A program made the position numbers and the translations under genes. This document shows, one piece after another, positions 35,315-45,091 of a stretch of DNA of 64,000 nt. This DNA comes from Microbulbifer guangxiensis (GTDB lineage: Bacteria; Pseudomonadota; Gammaproteobacteria; Pseudomonadales; Cellvibrionaceae): contig NZ_JAJSAQ010000003.1 of the NCBI RefSeq assembly GCF_021729075.1, positions 186,001 through 250,000 of the forward strand, in the 5' to 3' direction. Within the stretch, counting starts at the first letter, position 1; each line of letters opens with the position of its first letter. The notes below the pieces were generated by a model. It had not been told where the DNA came from. It saw only the letters and a list, made by a program, of their open reading frames with translations, and ran no database searches.

Positions 35315-36418
35315 ATGAGCCTTGCTGATACAGTACTGGCCGTTAACAACGATCTGCCGATCCGCACTGACAAGCCAATCCACAGCGGCAAGGTCCGTTC
35401 TGTTTACTGGCTGACCGAGGCGGACAGCCGCCGCCTGATTCGGGAAAAAGGCTATCCGGTTGCTGAGGATGCGCCCCTGGCCGTGATGGTGATTTCTGAC
35501 CGCATTTCCGCCTTCGACTGCATCTGGCGGGGCGAGGGCGGCCTGCAGGGCGTGCCGGGCAAGGGGGCCGCCCTGAACGCGATTGCCAACCACTGGTTTC
35601 GGCTGTTTCGGGAGAGTGGACTGGCAGACAGCCACATACTCGATATTCCCCACCCGCTGGTGTGGATCGTGCAGAAGGCGCGTCCGGTCATGGTCGAGGC
35701 CATTGCCCGGCAGTACATCACCGGCTCCATGTGGCGGGCCTACAGCAAGGGTGAGCGGCAGTTCTGTGGTATCCAGTTGCCGGACGGCCTGGGCAAGGAC
35801 CAGAAACTGCCGGAACTGCTGATCACTCCCTCCACCAAGGGCATTCTCAGGGGCATCCCCGGCGTGCCGGAGGCGGATGATGTCAATGTCACCCGCGCCG
35901 ATCTCGAGAATCACTTCGAGGCCTTCAATTTCCGCAGCCGGGAGGATATCGACCTCTATGAAAAATTGCTGAAAGAGGGCTTTGATCTGATCTCCGGCGA
36001 GCTGGCCGGGCTGGACCAGATCTTCGTCGACACCAAGTTCGAGTTCGGTTACGTCACCGACGCCAGCGGTGAAGAAAAGCTCATCTATATGGACGAGGTG
36101 GGCACCCCGGATTCATCCCGCATCTGGGATGGTGAGGCCTACCGCAGGGGTGAAGTGGTGGAAAAATCCAAGGAAGGTTTCCGTCAGGCGCTGCTCAATC
36201 ATTTCCCGGACCCGGATATCCTCCTCAACAAGGATCGCATGGACGAGCGCGCCGCACTGGCGCGCGACAACGAACTGCCGGCTTCCATGCTGATGGACCT
36301 GTCCGAAACCTATATCGCCATCGCCGAGAAGATCCTCGGCCACAAGCTGGCGATCTCAGATAACCCCAAGGCTGAGTTAATCGATGTGCTTGGTCAGGAA
36401 TACGACCTGATCGTTTGA
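35315..36418 (+). CDS. purC: SAICAR synthase PurC
   Basis: 367 residues from ATG 35315 (AGGA at good spacing). Long, yeast Ade1-like form rather than the ~240-residue E. coli form. Motifs: [11 protein letters not shown] (ATP site), [53 protein letters not shown] [10 protein letters not shown] and [12 protein letters not shown]. Adds Asp to CAIR in purine synthesis. Confidence 0.95.
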   Translation: MSLADTVLAVNNDLPIRTDKPIHSGKVRSVYWLTEADSRRLIREKGYPVAEDAPLAVMVISDRISAFDCIWRGEGGLQGVPGKGAALNAIANHWFRLFRESGLADSHILDIPHPLVWIVQKARPVMVEAIARQYITGSMWRAYSKGERQFCGIQLPDGLGKDQKLPELLITPSTKGILRGIPGVPEADDVNVTRADLENHFEAFNFRSREDIDLYEKLLKEGFDLISGELAGLDQIFVDTKFEFGYVTDASGEEKLIYMDEVGTPDSSRIWDGEAYRRGEVVEKSKEGFRQALLNHFPDPDILLNKDRMDERAALARDNELPASMLMDLSETYIAIAEKILGHKLAISDNPKAELIDVLGQEYDLIV

Positions 36419-36432
36419 GGGCTTCGATAAAA

Positions 36433-36460
36433 GACCGGCGCTAGCGCCGGCTTTCTGCTT
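36433..36460. terminator. Terminator after purC
   Basis: CCGGCGCTAGCGCCGG (36435-36450) is a perfect palindrome followed by CTTTCTGCTTT. Purc and the next gene converge here, so it may serve both. Confidence 0.65.
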
Positions 36461-36479
36461 TCAGGGGGGGCGCTCCGGG

Positions 36480-37919
36480 TTATTTCGCCACCTTTATTGC
36501 TGGCGGCTCCCAGCTGCCCTGACCCGGTGGCAGTACCGAGGGTGGATCTTTCTTTGGCCAGTACAGTCGCATAACCAGGTAGATGGGGCCGTCTGGTGCC
36601 GGCAGCCAATTGGACTCCAGCTCGGTTCCGGGGGATTCTTTCTGGATATAGAGGGTCAGGGAGCCATCCGGATTTTTCTTCATATCCGGCAGCATGGCGG
36701 AATTGATCAGGTAGCGATTGATCGGGTTCTTGATCAGCAGCTGCGTATCGCCGTCATACATGGTTACGGACCAGAAGGCGTTGACTGGCGGAAGAGCGCC
36801 TTTGGGAAAGGTGAGGGTGTAATTGTGTTTGCTGCCATCCAGTGGTTTGCCGCCCTCATCACTTCGAGTCATCGGGTAAGTGGCTTCAACCGCGTCATTG
36901 CCATAGATCCCTGCGGATGCCGCTGCCGCCCGTAGCAGCCAATTGCCGCGGTAAAAGTCCTGGTCACCGAATGCGGCCCCGATGGACCAGCCATTGACGG
37001 AGTTGCCGATATCGGCAACCGCGCTCTCGATGCTGGCCTGGCCGGCCTTAACGCCCTCCATTACCGCCTTGCGCTGGGCCGGGGGCATGTCACTGAAGTC
37101 GAATTTCTTTTCGGGGCCGATACCGATGCGTGCGAGCCTGGAACGGATTTCGCTCTCATACTGTCCCGCCGGTGCAAACTGGAGGGCAAAGTCGAGGTAT
37201 TCGAAGAAGTTCTCCTCCATCAACTTTTTATTGATCTCCGGGAAGTCGATCTTTGTTGCCGGTGGCGGCGCAGGTTTGCCGAGAAAGGATGAGAGCGGCT
37301 GGGCGCGGTAGCCCGCCTGCACTTTTTTCACATTGTCGATATCGCCCTGATCGAACAGCTGTGTGCGGAAGATGGCGGTAGAAAAGTCGGTGGATGAGCG
37401 GAACACCTTGTCGATGCCCTCAGGCATCTCGCCCTTCCAGCCCGGCCCCGCAATCAGGTAGTTGCCGGCACCGTTGCCGGTGGTGCGACTGCCGATGTAG
37501 CCGTAATTATACGTATTGCCATCCACCAGCTGGATCGAGTAATAGCGTTTTTTCTCGATGGCAGGTACCGAAATCACGATGGGTTCGGCGCGCAGATCCA
37601 TCGATATGAATGAGTAAGGCGTGTCACTATTCGGAGTGACTACCGTCGTGTCTTTGTAGGTGTATACATCCGATTCATTCTTCAGCGTGTTGAATGGAGC
37701 CTTGAACTGGCCGGAATTGCGATCGACGGCGTACTCGTACATGATCGCATAATTCATCACGATCGGCAGACCGTAAATATAGGCGTCCCTGCCAATCTCC
37801 CGTGCCTGATCGGGGGTGGGCCAGGTCCGAGCAGGCAGGTGGAGACTACCGAGCCCGAAGAGCAGTGCGACAAGCATGCTGACGACCACTCTGCCCGAGA
37901 GGATGCGCTCGATATCCAC
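36480..37919 (-). CDS. DUF1254/DUF1214 protein, secreted or anchored
   Basis: 479 residues with an N-terminal hydrophobic segment (VVVSMLVALLFGLGSLHLP). DUF1254 covers about residues 45-180 (AREIGRDAYIYGLPIVMNYAIMYEY, NSDTPYSFISMDLRAEPIVISVP) and DUF1214 the C-terminal part (FPKGALPPVNAFWSVTMYDGD, LYIQKESPG). These proteins are common in marine bacteria; some have been linked to stress or hydrocarbon-related settings, but no reaction is established. Confidence 0.88.
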   Translation of the reverse strand: MDIERILSGRVVVSMLVALLFGLGSLHLPARTWPTPDQAREIGRDAYIYGLPIVMNYAIMYEYAVDRNSGQFKAPFNTLKNESDVYTYKDTTVVTPNSDTPYSFISMDLRAEPIVISVPAIEKKRYYSIQLVDGNTYNYGYIGSRTTGNGAGNYLIAGPGWKGEMPEGIDKVFRSSTDFSTAIFRTQLFDQGDIDNVKKVQAGYRAQPLSSFLGKPAPPPATKIDFPEINKKLMEENFFEYLDFALQFAPAGQYESEIRSRLARIGIGPEKKFDFSDMPPAQRKAVMEGVKAGQASIESAVADIGNSVNGWSIGAAFGDQDFYRGNWLLRAAAASAGIYGNDAVEATYPMTRSDEGGKPLDGSKHNYTLTFPKGALPPVNAFWSVTMYDGDTQLLIKNPINRYLINSAMLPDMKKNPDGSLTLYIQKESPGTELESNWLPAPDGPIYLVMRLYWPKKDPPSVLPPGQGSWEPPAIKVAK

Positions 37920-38096
37920 GATGGAAGCTCCTCGCTGAAAACTGTGTCAATACAGTCTAGTTGCGTGACCGTTGGGGATTGGCAGGGCCTGCCATATTTC
38001 GCCACATTCATACGCGCCTCTGCCTTTATTGCACCAGGGTCCTGCCCGATTGCTCCGGTTTAATGCCCCCAATAAAAACCGAAACTGGAGGCAATC

Positions 38097-38498
38097 ATGA
38101 GCAGGGGCCTATTTTCCGGACAGCGCATCCCAAGCGAGTACGTCTTGCTGCCCACCGAGGAGTACTACCGGCGCCGTTACCGCAGTCACCAGCGGGGCAA
38201 CTGGTGGTGGCTGCTGGGTGCGGCGCTGGCAGTGCTGGTCGTGGCAATGGGTGCTCGCGCCGGGTCGTTGGCTGGTGTTGCGGGGGGCGTGGACGGTGGG
38301 CGTGAGGGCGCATGGCGGCTGGAGCCGGTAAACCACCTGCAGTCTGCGTCGGGGTGGGGCGACAGGATGGCGCCGGCTCAGGTTGGCCCGGTGCTGTCGG
38401 TGATCTGCCCTCTGCGGAGTGCCGCCGAGTCGCAAACCGCCCGATCAAACTGGAATCGGAGACAATCTCTCCCGGCGGAGGCGGTGGTCAGTCTGTGA
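38097..38498 (+). CDS. Small single-pass membrane protein, unknown
   Basis: 133 residues from ATG 38097 with a strong GGAGG. Basic N-terminus (YYRRRYRSHQRGNWWW), one membrane helix (LLGAALAVLVVAMGARAGSLAG), then a low-complexity tail. No family recognised. The frame after the helix has little protein-like character, so the true end may be uncertain. Confidence 0.45.
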   Translation: MSRGLFSGQRIPSEYVLLPTEEYYRRRYRSHQRGNWWWLLGAALAVLVVAMGARAGSLAGVAGGVDGGREGAWRLEPVNHLQSASGWGDRMAPAQVGPVLSVICPLRSAAESQTARSNWNRRQSLPAEAVVSL

Positions 38499-38955
38499 CT
38501 GAAAGTCCAGTTTCAGACTCAATTATGTAATTCGATTCCGCTCTTTTCCCGCAATATCCTCCGTTTTTTGTAGCGATTGGCCTATATTTGTTGGCGAAAA
38601 TGGTTTTAATTGTTACTAAATGTCCTATCTGGAAAAAGGCGTGTAGTAATACTACAATCGCCCCCGCTTTGGTCCCCGAGCGACTGGGCGTCCACTCTGA
38701 TCCGCGTGGATCGTCGCCTCGCCCGGACTTGCAGTAACAGCAGAATTACCGGCGGCAGATAGCCAAATTCCTCCCCCGATCGCCTCCGCGGCAGTGTGCC
38801 ACTGCAACCGCCGCATTTACGCCAGGCCAGGCGGTAAATTGGCGGGAAATACCAAAAATGGGAGCAAGCTGCTGCGCGTGCTGTACTTTGCCTGACAGCC
38901 AAAAACAGAATTGAAATCAACGACTCGACGTCGCTAAATCGCCGAGGAGCATTTA
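38499..38955. other. aceE upstream region
   Basis: No gene seen in 457 bases. It contains the HexR-like palindrome at 38642-38656 and a shorter inverted repeat GATCC-GCGT-GGATC near 38,700. No pdhR gene or obvious PdhR site (AATTGGT...ACCAATT) is present. Confidence 0.5.
38642..38656. promoter_or_regulatory. HexR-like operator upstream of aceE
   Basis: TGTAGTA-A-TACTACA, a 15-base palindrome with perfect 7-base arms. It fits the HexR pattern TGTARTNNNAYTACA known for gammaproteobacterial control of central carbon genes. It lies about 300 bases before aceE. Identity of the binding protein is inferred. Confidence 0.45.
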
Positions 38956-41625
38956 ATGCACGAAGAAACTGACAACCAGGAAACGCAGGAATGGCTCGAC
39001 GCGCTGCAGGCGGTGATTCGCTTCAGCGGCAAGGAGCGTGCGGCGTTCCTGCTCAAGCAGCTGACTGATCGCGCCACCAACATCGGCGTCGAGCTGCCTG
39101 CGGCCATCACCACGCCCTACCGCAATACGATTCCGCCGCAGGCCGAGAAACGTATGCCTGGCGACCTGTTCATGGAGCGTCGTATCCGCTCACTGATCCG
39201 CTGGAATGCCCTGGCCATGGTGGTGCGTGCAAACTCCAACAGCGACAGCCTCGGCGGCCATATCGCGAGCTTTTCCTCCGCGGCCACCCTGTACGACGTC
39301 GGCTTCAACTATTTCTTCCGTGGCAACGAGGGTGAGGAGCGGGGCGACCTGATCTTCTTCCAGGGCCACAGCGCGCCGGGCATCTACGCCCGCTCCTATC
39401 TGGAAGGCCGCTTCGATGAAGAGCAGCTGGACAACTTCCGCCGTGAAGTAAATGGCAATGGCCTGTCCTCTTACCCGCACCCCTGGCTGATGCCGGATTA
39501 CTGGCAGTTCCCCACCGTTTCCATGGGCTTGGGTCCGATCCAGGCGATCTACCAGGCGCACATCATGCGCTACCTGTCCGCCCGCGGCCTGTCTCCGCGC
39601 GGTGATCGCAAGGTATGGGCTTTCCTGGGTGACGGTGAGTGTGACGAGCCGGAAACCCTGGGCGCTATCTCCATGGCGGGCCGCGAGAACCTCGAAAACC
39701 TGGTCTTCGTGGTCAACTGTAACCTGCAGCGCCTGGACGGCCCGGTGCGTGGCAACGGCAAGATCGTGCAGGAGCTGGAAGGCGTGTTCCGCGGTGCCGG
39801 CTGGAACGTGATCAAGGTCCTGTGGGGCCGCCTGTGGGATCCGTTGCTGGAAAAGGACGACAAGGGCCTGCTGCAGAAAGTCATGGACGAAGTGGTCGAT
39901 GGCGAGATGCAGAACTTCAAGGCCAACGGCGGTGCCTATACCCGCGAGCACTTCTTCGGCAAGTACCCGGAGCTGCTCGAGATGGTCAAGGACATGTCCG
40001 ACGACGAGATCATGAAGCTGAACCGCGGCGGCCACGATCCCTACAAGGTCTACGCGGCCTACGCCGAGGCCATGGCGAGCAAGGGCAAGCCCACCGTCAT
40101 CCTGGCGCAGACCGTCAAGGGTTACGGCCTGGGCGCTGCCGGCGAAGCGGCGATGGACACCCACAACGTCAAGAAGATGGACACCGAGGCGCTGAAGCGC
40201 TTCCGCGACCGCTTTGCCATCCCGATTACCGACAAGGAAATCGAGGAAGTCCCCTACTACCGCCCGTCTCCGGACAGCCCGGAAATGAAGTACATGGCCG
40301 AGCGCCGCAAGGCCCTGGGCGGCCCGGTACCGTCCCGTCTCACCGAGGTGGCGAAGCTGGAAATCCCGGAGTTGGACGCCTTCAGCGCGCTGACCAAAGG
40401 TTCCGGCGACCGCGAAATCTCCACCACCATGGCGTTCGTACGTGCGCTGTCGGTGCTGGTGAAAGACAAGAAGATGGGCAAGAACGTGGCCCCCATCGTG
40501 CCCGACGAGGCCCGCACCTTCGGCATGGAAGGCCTGTTCCGCCAGCTGGGGATCTACTCCTCCCAGGGGCAGAAATACACTCCGGTCGATCACGGCCAGA
40601 TCATGTATTACAAGGAAGACAAAAAGGGGCAGGTGCTGGAAGAGGGCATCAACGAGGCCGGCGCCATGTCCGCATGGATGGCCCTTGCCACTGCCTACAG
40701 CAACCACGGCGTCGCCATGGTGCCGTTCTACATCTACTACTCCATGTTCGGCTTCCAGCGCATCGGTGACCTGGCCTGGGCAGCGGGCGATATGCAGGCG
40801 CGCGGCTTCCTGATCGGCGCCACCGCCGGCCGCACCACGCTGAACGGCGAGGGCCTGCAGCACCAGGATGGCCACAGCCACGTGCTGTCTGCCACCATCC
40901 CCAACTGCAAGAGCTACGACCCGGCCTACGGTTACGATCTGGCCGTGATCCTGCGCGAGGGCTTGAAGGAGATGTACGAAGAGCAGAAGAACCTCTTCTA
41001 CTACGTCACCATCGAAAACGAGAACTACCTGCAGCCGGAAATGCCGCAGGGCGTCGAGGAAGGCATCATCCGCGGTATCTACAAGCTGGACGCCAATTCC
41101 CGCAAGCCCGGCAAGGGCAAGGCGGCGAAGAAGCATGTACAGCTGGTGGGTGCTGGTTCCATCCTGCGCGAAGTGCTGGCAGCAGCGGATATCCTCGCCG
41201 ACCAGTTTGGTGTGACCTCCGATGTGTGGAACCTGACCTCCGCCACCGAGGCGGCCCGCGAGGGCCAGGACGTGGCGCGCTGGAATATGCTCCACCCCAC
41301 CGAGGAGCCGCGCAAAGCCTGGATCAGTGAGCAGTTCGAAGGTAACGAGACGCCGGTGGTGATCTCCACCGACTACATCCGCTCCTACGTGGAACCGCTG
41401 CGCGAGTTTATCAGTGGCGACCTCATTGCACTGGGTACCGACGGCTTTGGCCGCAGTGACAGCCGCGAGCAGCTGCGCCGCTTCTTCGAAGTGAACCGCA
41501 ACTACGTCGTCATCGCTGCACTGACCGGCCTGGCCAAGCAGGGAGTGATCGAGGCAACTGAAGTGGCGGACGCCATCAAGCAGCTGAATATCGATCCGGA
41601 AAAAGTGAACCCGCGCCTGGTCTAA
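38956..41625 (+). CDS. aceE: Pyruvate dehydrogenase E1 component AceE
   Basis: 889 residues from ATG 38956 (GAGGAGC upstream). Homodimeric E1: thiamine-diphosphate motif GDGECDEPE...FVVNCNLQRLDGPV, active-site loop GDLIFFQGHSAPGIYAR and the C-terminal transketolase-like domain. Decarboxylates pyruvate and acetylates the lipoyl groups of AceF. Co-transcribed with aceF (30 bases apart). Confidence 0.98.
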   Translation: MHEETDNQETQEWLDALQAVIRFSGKERAAFLLKQLTDRATNIGVELPAAITTPYRNTIPPQAEKRMPGDLFMERRIRSLIRWNALAMVVRANSNSDSLGGHIASFSSAATLYDVGFNYFFRGNEGEERGDLIFFQGHSAPGIYARSYLEGRFDEEQLDNFRREVNGNGLSSYPHPWLMPDYWQFPTVSMGLGPIQAIYQAHIMRYLSARGLSPRGDRKVWAFLGDGECDEPETLGAISMAGRENLENLVFVVNCNLQRLDGPVRGNGKIVQELEGVFRGAGWNVIKVLWGRLWDPLLEKDDKGLLQKVMDEVVDGEMQNFKANGGAYTREHFFGKYPELLEMVKDMSDDEIMKLNRGGHDPYKVYAAYAEAMASKGKPTVILAQTVKGYGLGAAGEAAMDTHNVKKMDTEALKRFRDRFAIPITDKEIEEVPYYRPSPDSPEMKYMAERRKALGGPVPSRLTEVAKLEIPELDAFSALTKGSGDREISTTMAFVRALSVLVKDKKMGKNVAPIVPDEARTFGMEGLFRQLGIYSSQGQKYTPVDHGQIMYYKEDKKGQVLEEGINEAGAMSAWMALATAYSNHGVAMVPFYIYYSMFGFQRIGDLAWAAGDMQARGFLIGATAGRTTLNGEGLQHQDGHSHVLSATIPNCKSYDPAYGYDLAVILREGLKEMYEEQKNLFYYVTIENENYLQPEMPQGVEEGIIRGIYKLDANSRKPGKGKAAKKHVQLVGAGSILREVLAAADILADQFGVTSDVWNLTSATEAAREGQDVARWNMLHPTEEPRKAWISEQFEGNETPVVISTDYIRSYVEPLREFISGDLIALGTDGFGRSDSREQLRRFFEVNRNYVVIAALTGLAKQGVIEATEVADAIKQLNIDPEKVNPRLV

Positions 41626-41655
41626 GGCCCGCTGAACAGGAAGAAGGCAAGTAGC

Positions 41656-43332
41656 ATGGCAAAACAAGTCATTAAAGTGCCTGATCTCGGCGGGGCCGAT
41701 CAGGTAGATGTCATCGAGATTACCGTGGCAGTAGGCGATACCGTTGCCGCGGAGGATTCTCTGATTGTGGTGGAGGGTGACAAGGCCTCCATGGATGTGC
41801 CGGCCCCCATGGCTGGCAAGATTCTGAGCATCTCCGTTTCCGAAGGTGACCAGGTCTCCGAGGGCGACGTGATCGCCGAGATCGAGACCGAAGCCGGCGA
41901 TGACGATGCATCGGCAGAGGAGGGGTCATCCGAGCCCGAGGAGAAAGAAGATTCCCCGGCAGAGGAGGAGGCTACCAAAGAAGAGGCGGCCTCTGAGGAA
42001 TCCGCTGAGGGTGAAGAAAAGGAAGAGACGGTCAAGGTACCGGACCTCGGCGGTGCGGACTCCGTGGACGTGATCGAAGTCAGTGTGCAGCCCGGCGACG
42101 AAGTGGCCGAAGGCGACTCCCTGATCGTGGTCGAGGGCGACAAGGCCTCCATGGATGTACCGGCGCCGTTTGCTGGCACCGTCGTGTCCATCGATGTGAA
42201 GGAAGGCGACAAGGTCTCCACCGGCGACAAGCTGGGCGTGCTGAAAACCACTTCCGGCGGCGCCAAAAAGGCCGAGTCGAAGCCGGAGAAGAAGTCAGAG
42301 AAAAAGCCCGCCGAGCAGCCCGCCAAGAAAGCGGAATCCACCGAAGCGGTATCGAGCGCCTCTGAGGAGCCGCCGGCGGCACCGCAGAAAGATCACGCCC
42401 TGGAGCGCGATCTCACGGTTTCGGCGGAAGTCTACGCCGGCCCCGCAGTGCGCAAGCTGGCGCGCGAACTGGGTGTGACCCTGACCAAGGTCAAGCCCAG
42501 CGGCCCGCGCAACCGCGTGACCAAGGACGACCTGCACGCTTACGTCAAGGAGCAGGTGAAGAAGGCCGAGAGCGGCGCCGTCGGTGTCGGCACCACGGGC
42601 ATCGCCAAGATGCCGGAGATCGACTTCAGCCAGTTTGGCCCGGTTACCACCGAGCCGATGAGCAAGATCCACAAGCTCACCGCTGCCAATATGGCGCGCA
42701 ACTGGCTCAACGTCCCGCATGTGACCCAGTTCGACGATGCGGATATCACTGAGCTGGAAGAGTTCCGAAAGTCCATGAAGGCCGAGGCGGAAAAGCGCGG
42801 TGTGAAGCTCACGCCGGTGCCCTTCCTGCTGAAAGCCGCCGCGGCGGCGCTGCGCGCTGAGCCGAGCTTCAATGTCTCACTGCACAACGATGGCGAGCAC
42901 ATCGTGCGTAAGGACTATGTGCATATCGGCATGGCCGTGGATACGCCCAAGGGCCTGATGGTTCCGGTGATCCGCGATGTGGACAAGAAGGGCCTGTACG
43001 AGCTGGCGGAAGAGGCGACGGCGATGGCCGTTGCAGCCCGCGATGGCAAGCTGAAGCCGCGCGATATGCAGGGTGCCTGTTTCACTATCTCCAGCCTCGG
43101 GGCCATTGGTGGGAGGGGCTTTACGCCGATCGTCAATGCGCCGGAAGTGGGGATCCTCGGTGTTTCCAAGCTGAGCGTGCAGCCGGTATGGAACGGCAAG
43201 GAGTTCGTGCCGAGGCAGATGCTGCCGCTGGCGCTGTCCTACGATCACCGGGCCGTCAATGGTGGTGATGCCGGCCGCTTCCTGACCTACCTGGTCAGCG
43301 TTCTGGGTGACGTGCGCAAGCTGCTGCTGTAG
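41656..43332 (+). CDS. aceF: Dihydrolipoamide acetyltransferase AceF
   Basis: 558 residues. Two lipoyl domains, each with VVEGDKASMDVPAP (lipoyl-Lys43 and Lys163), joined by Glu/Ser/Lys-rich linkers; an E3/E1-binding domain (GPAVRKLARELGVTLTKVKPSGPRNRVTKDDL); and the catalytic domain with LSYDHRAVNGGDAGRF. Transfers acetyl to CoA. The E3 gene (lpd) does not follow, so it must be elsewhere. Confidence 0.98.
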   Translation: MAKQVIKVPDLGGADQVDVIEITVAVGDTVAAEDSLIVVEGDKASMDVPAPMAGKILSISVSEGDQVSEGDVIAEIETEAGDDDASAEEGSSEPEEKEDSPAEEEATKEEAASEESAEGEEKEETVKVPDLGGADSVDVIEVSVQPGDEVAEGDSLIVVEGDKASMDVPAPFAGTVVSIDVKEGDKVSTGDKLGVLKTTSGGAKKAESKPEKKSEKKPAEQPAKKAESTEAVSSASEEPPAAPQKDHALERDLTVSAEVYAGPAVRKLARELGVTLTKVKPSGPRNRVTKDDLHAYVKEQVKKAESGAVGVGTTGIAKMPEIDFSQFGPVTTEPMSKIHKLTAANMARNWLNVPHVTQFDDADITELEEFRKSMKAEAEKRGVKLTPVPFLLKAAAAALRAEPSFNVSLHNDGEHIVRKDYVHIGMAVDTPKGLMVPVIRDVDKKGLYELAEEATAMAVAARDGKLKPRDMQGACFTISSLGAIGGRGFTPIVNAPEVGILGVSKLSVQPVWNGKEFVPRQMLPLALSYDHRAVNGGDAGRFLTYLVSVLGDVRKLLL

Positions 43333-43342
43333 CGATCCATCG

Positions 43343-43398
43343 GTGCGGGCCTTGCCCGCACGTCACGGTATTTCCCGGACTCAGTTCCGGGAAATACC
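43343..43398 (+). terminator. Tandem hairpins after aceF
   Basis: First hairpin GTGCGGGC/GCCCGCAC (43343-43361), second a 13-bp stem at 43367-43379 / 43386-43398 with a 6-nt loop. No U-tract follows either, so they may act as RNA-stabilising or Rho-linked structures. Confidence 0.5.
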
Positions 43399-43639
43399 CG
43401 ACGCCCTCGTCTTAAGCCCTTACCTCTCATCCCTCAGTTCTTTCCCCATAGCTCTTACCCATAGCTCTTACCTTTCACTCCAGCCGACCTCATCACCGGC
43501 CGCACGTTTTCGTCATTTTTCACCTACTCGTTGAATTACGCGCTGATCTGATCCCGATGGCGCGAGCCGAATCCCACGCCAGCTAAACTCAGGGAGTACG
43601 AACCAGTGGCGCCACTTCGAAAGTGAGAGGTATTCGGAA
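43399..43639. other. Intergenic region with a 13-bp tandem repeat
   Basis: CATAGCTCTTACC is repeated directly at 43447-43459 and 43460-43472. Otherwise nothing recognised. With the hairpins before it, the gene-free span after aceF is about 300 bases. Confidence 0.5.
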
Positions 43640-43909
43640 ATGAAGCGCATAGGGATGTTCGCAGTGCCGGTATTCGCTGCTTTGGCATTACAGGGCTGCA
43701 TTTTTCTGCCCGCCGAAGCACCAGAGGGATACGACCCCTTCTTTTTCGACCCTGATGAGCACGCTACCTCGGCGGACTTTGTCGAAGTCGGCAACTTCCA
43801 GCCCAATTCCCAGCTTCCCCCCGCGGCCAGTCGTCACTGTGATGTGGATGCGGACATGGGTGGGATGGGCTCTGCCTGCTGGTTCTTTCCGGTGATGCGA
43901 GTTTATTGA
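43640..43909 (+). CDS. Small lipoprotein, unknown (first of three)
   Basis: 89 residues. Signal peptide with lipobox LQGC (Cys at residue 20) and a short mature part containing two further Cys (SRHCDVDADM, SACWFFP). No family recognised. Followed by two more small Cys-containing lipoproteins on the same strand. Confidence 0.6.
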   Translation: MKRIGMFAVPVFAALALQGCIFLPAEAPEGYDPFFFDPDEHATSADFVEVGNFQPNSQLPPAASRHCDVDADMGGMGSACWFFPVMRVY

Positions 43910-43963
43910 ATCTCGTCAGCTGGTCGCTCTGGCCAAACCAGTCCAACCAAGAAGGCAACTCCT

Positions 43964-44224
43964 ATGCGTAAGACGTTCGGTTTTTGTTCGGCCCTGATGG
44001 CGGTGAGCCTGTTGTCCGCCTGTGGTATGCAGGACCCCCGCGATGAGGTCGTTTACCCCTATACATCACCGGTGCCCCGGGCTCCCGTGCACGCGGAGCA
44101 GAAAACCAACTACGACGGCTGTCCGGGAGAGGCCGAGGAATTGGCCCCGGGATCCATCTGTCCGTCCTCAGCCCAGTGCTTCGAGGTGGCCGGCGGCAAG
44201 CGGTGCATTGTCTATGCGAAATAA
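43964..44224 (+). CDS. Small lipoprotein, unknown (second of three)
   Basis: 86 residues with lipobox LLSAC and four Cys in the mature C-terminal half (YDGCPGEAEELAPGSICPSSAQCFEVAGGKRC), in a spacing suggesting two disulfides. The same C-terminal pattern (PG...CPxxxxCxxVxGxxRC) recurs in the next protein. The gene overlaps the next by 11 bases. Confidence 0.65.
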   Translation: MRKTFGFCSALMAVSLLSACGMQDPRDEVVYPYTSPVPRAPVHAEQKTNYDGCPGEAEELAPGSICPSSAQCFEVAGGKRCIVYAK

Positions 44225-44612
44225 ACTACTGGCATTGTCGGCTGCCAGCGCAATTCTCTGCGGCTGTGCCGGCACCAGCTTTAACGGCTATTGGGGCGAC
44301 CTGAGTGGGCACCCCGTCTACCCCGGTTTTCCGGATAGTACCCTGCCGCTGGCCCTGGTGCCGGCGTTTCCACGGGAGTGCCTCACTGGCGATGTACCGG
44401 TCACCGCACCGGACCAGTGCGCGCTGGAAAGCGGTGGCTGCTACCAGTTGATTGGTGGCGAATGGTGCACGGCGGCCACTGCATCAGCCAGTCATTGCCC
44501 GGAGGGGGCGGAGGTCATTGACCCGGGTGCAGAGTGCCCGGAAGGCAGTGAATGCTGGATGGTAAGTGGCAACCTGCGTTGCCAGTTGCTCTACCCCGCG
44601 GACGCCAAGTAG
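44214..44612 (+). CDS. Small lipoprotein, unknown (third of three)
   Basis: 132 residues from ATG 44214. Lipobox LCGC, then Cys-rich segments: ECLTGDVPV..DQCALESGGCYQLIGGEWC and HCPEGAEVIDPGAECPEGSECWMVSGNLRC. The last block resembles the end of the upstream protein, so the two probably share a domain. Outer-membrane or periplasmic anchoring expected. Confidence 0.65.
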   Translation: MRNKLLALSAASAILCGCAGTSFNGYWGDLSGHPVYPGFPDSTLPLALVPAFPRECLTGDVPVTAPDQCALESGGCYQLIGGEWCTAATASASHCPEGAEVIDPGAECPEGSECWMVSGNLRCQLLYPADAK

Positions 44613-44818
44613 AGACGCGGACGCCCAGTAGAGAAGCGACAGTCCCGCGTTCTTTTCTTGTAGCCGGTCCTGTGTGGCCGGCCCCTGCCAACCCGTTCTT
44701 CTGATCCTCAAAATGCCCGGGGCATGATCCGGTGGTGGCGATTACGCTGGTGAAGTTGTTGCGAGTGGACGAGCACGGACACCATGGCAGTGCCCGTGCC
44801 TTTCGATCAGCGAGGCGA

Positions 44819-45091
44819 TCAGGAGGCTTTCTTCACATACAGGCTGCACCAGCCCTCGGGGCTGATTTCCCCCTCTACCACCTGGCAGCCGTTGGGGTCG
44901 GTCCAGAACTGACAGTCCTTGCACTTCTGGCCGTCTTTGGGTGTGTCCTGGTACTGCACGGCTTCCTTGCTGGCCTTGCCCTGGGCCCGCGCCGGCTGGT
45001 CCGGCAGCATCACGGCGGGAATCAGGACCGCAGAACAGCCCATCAGGCGCAGGAACTTGCGCCGTTCGATGCCGGGTTTTGAATCACTCAT
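44819..45091 (-). CDS. High-potential iron-sulfur protein (HiPIP)
   Basis: 90 residues with a twin-arginine signal (ERRKFLRLMG) so the folded protein is exported by Tat. Four cluster cysteines: Cys57, Cys60, Cys69 and Cys82 (KCKDCQFW, GCQVVEGEISPEGWCSLY). Periplasmic one-electron carrier holding a 4Fe-4S cluster; partners not encoded nearby. Confidence 0.88.
   Translation of the reverse strand: MSDSKPGIERRKFLRLMGCSAVLIPAVMLPDQPARAQGKASKEAVQYQDTPKDGQKCKDCQFWTDPNGCQVVEGEISPEGWCSLYVKKAS

Noticed and set aside
39190..41667. 825-codon antisense frame opposite aceE
   Set aside because: Mirror of a highly biased gene; aceE matches the full known protein.
43445..43472. Short direct repeats as a CRISPR array
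   Set aside because: Only two adjacent 13-bp copies without spacers; no cas genes in the window.
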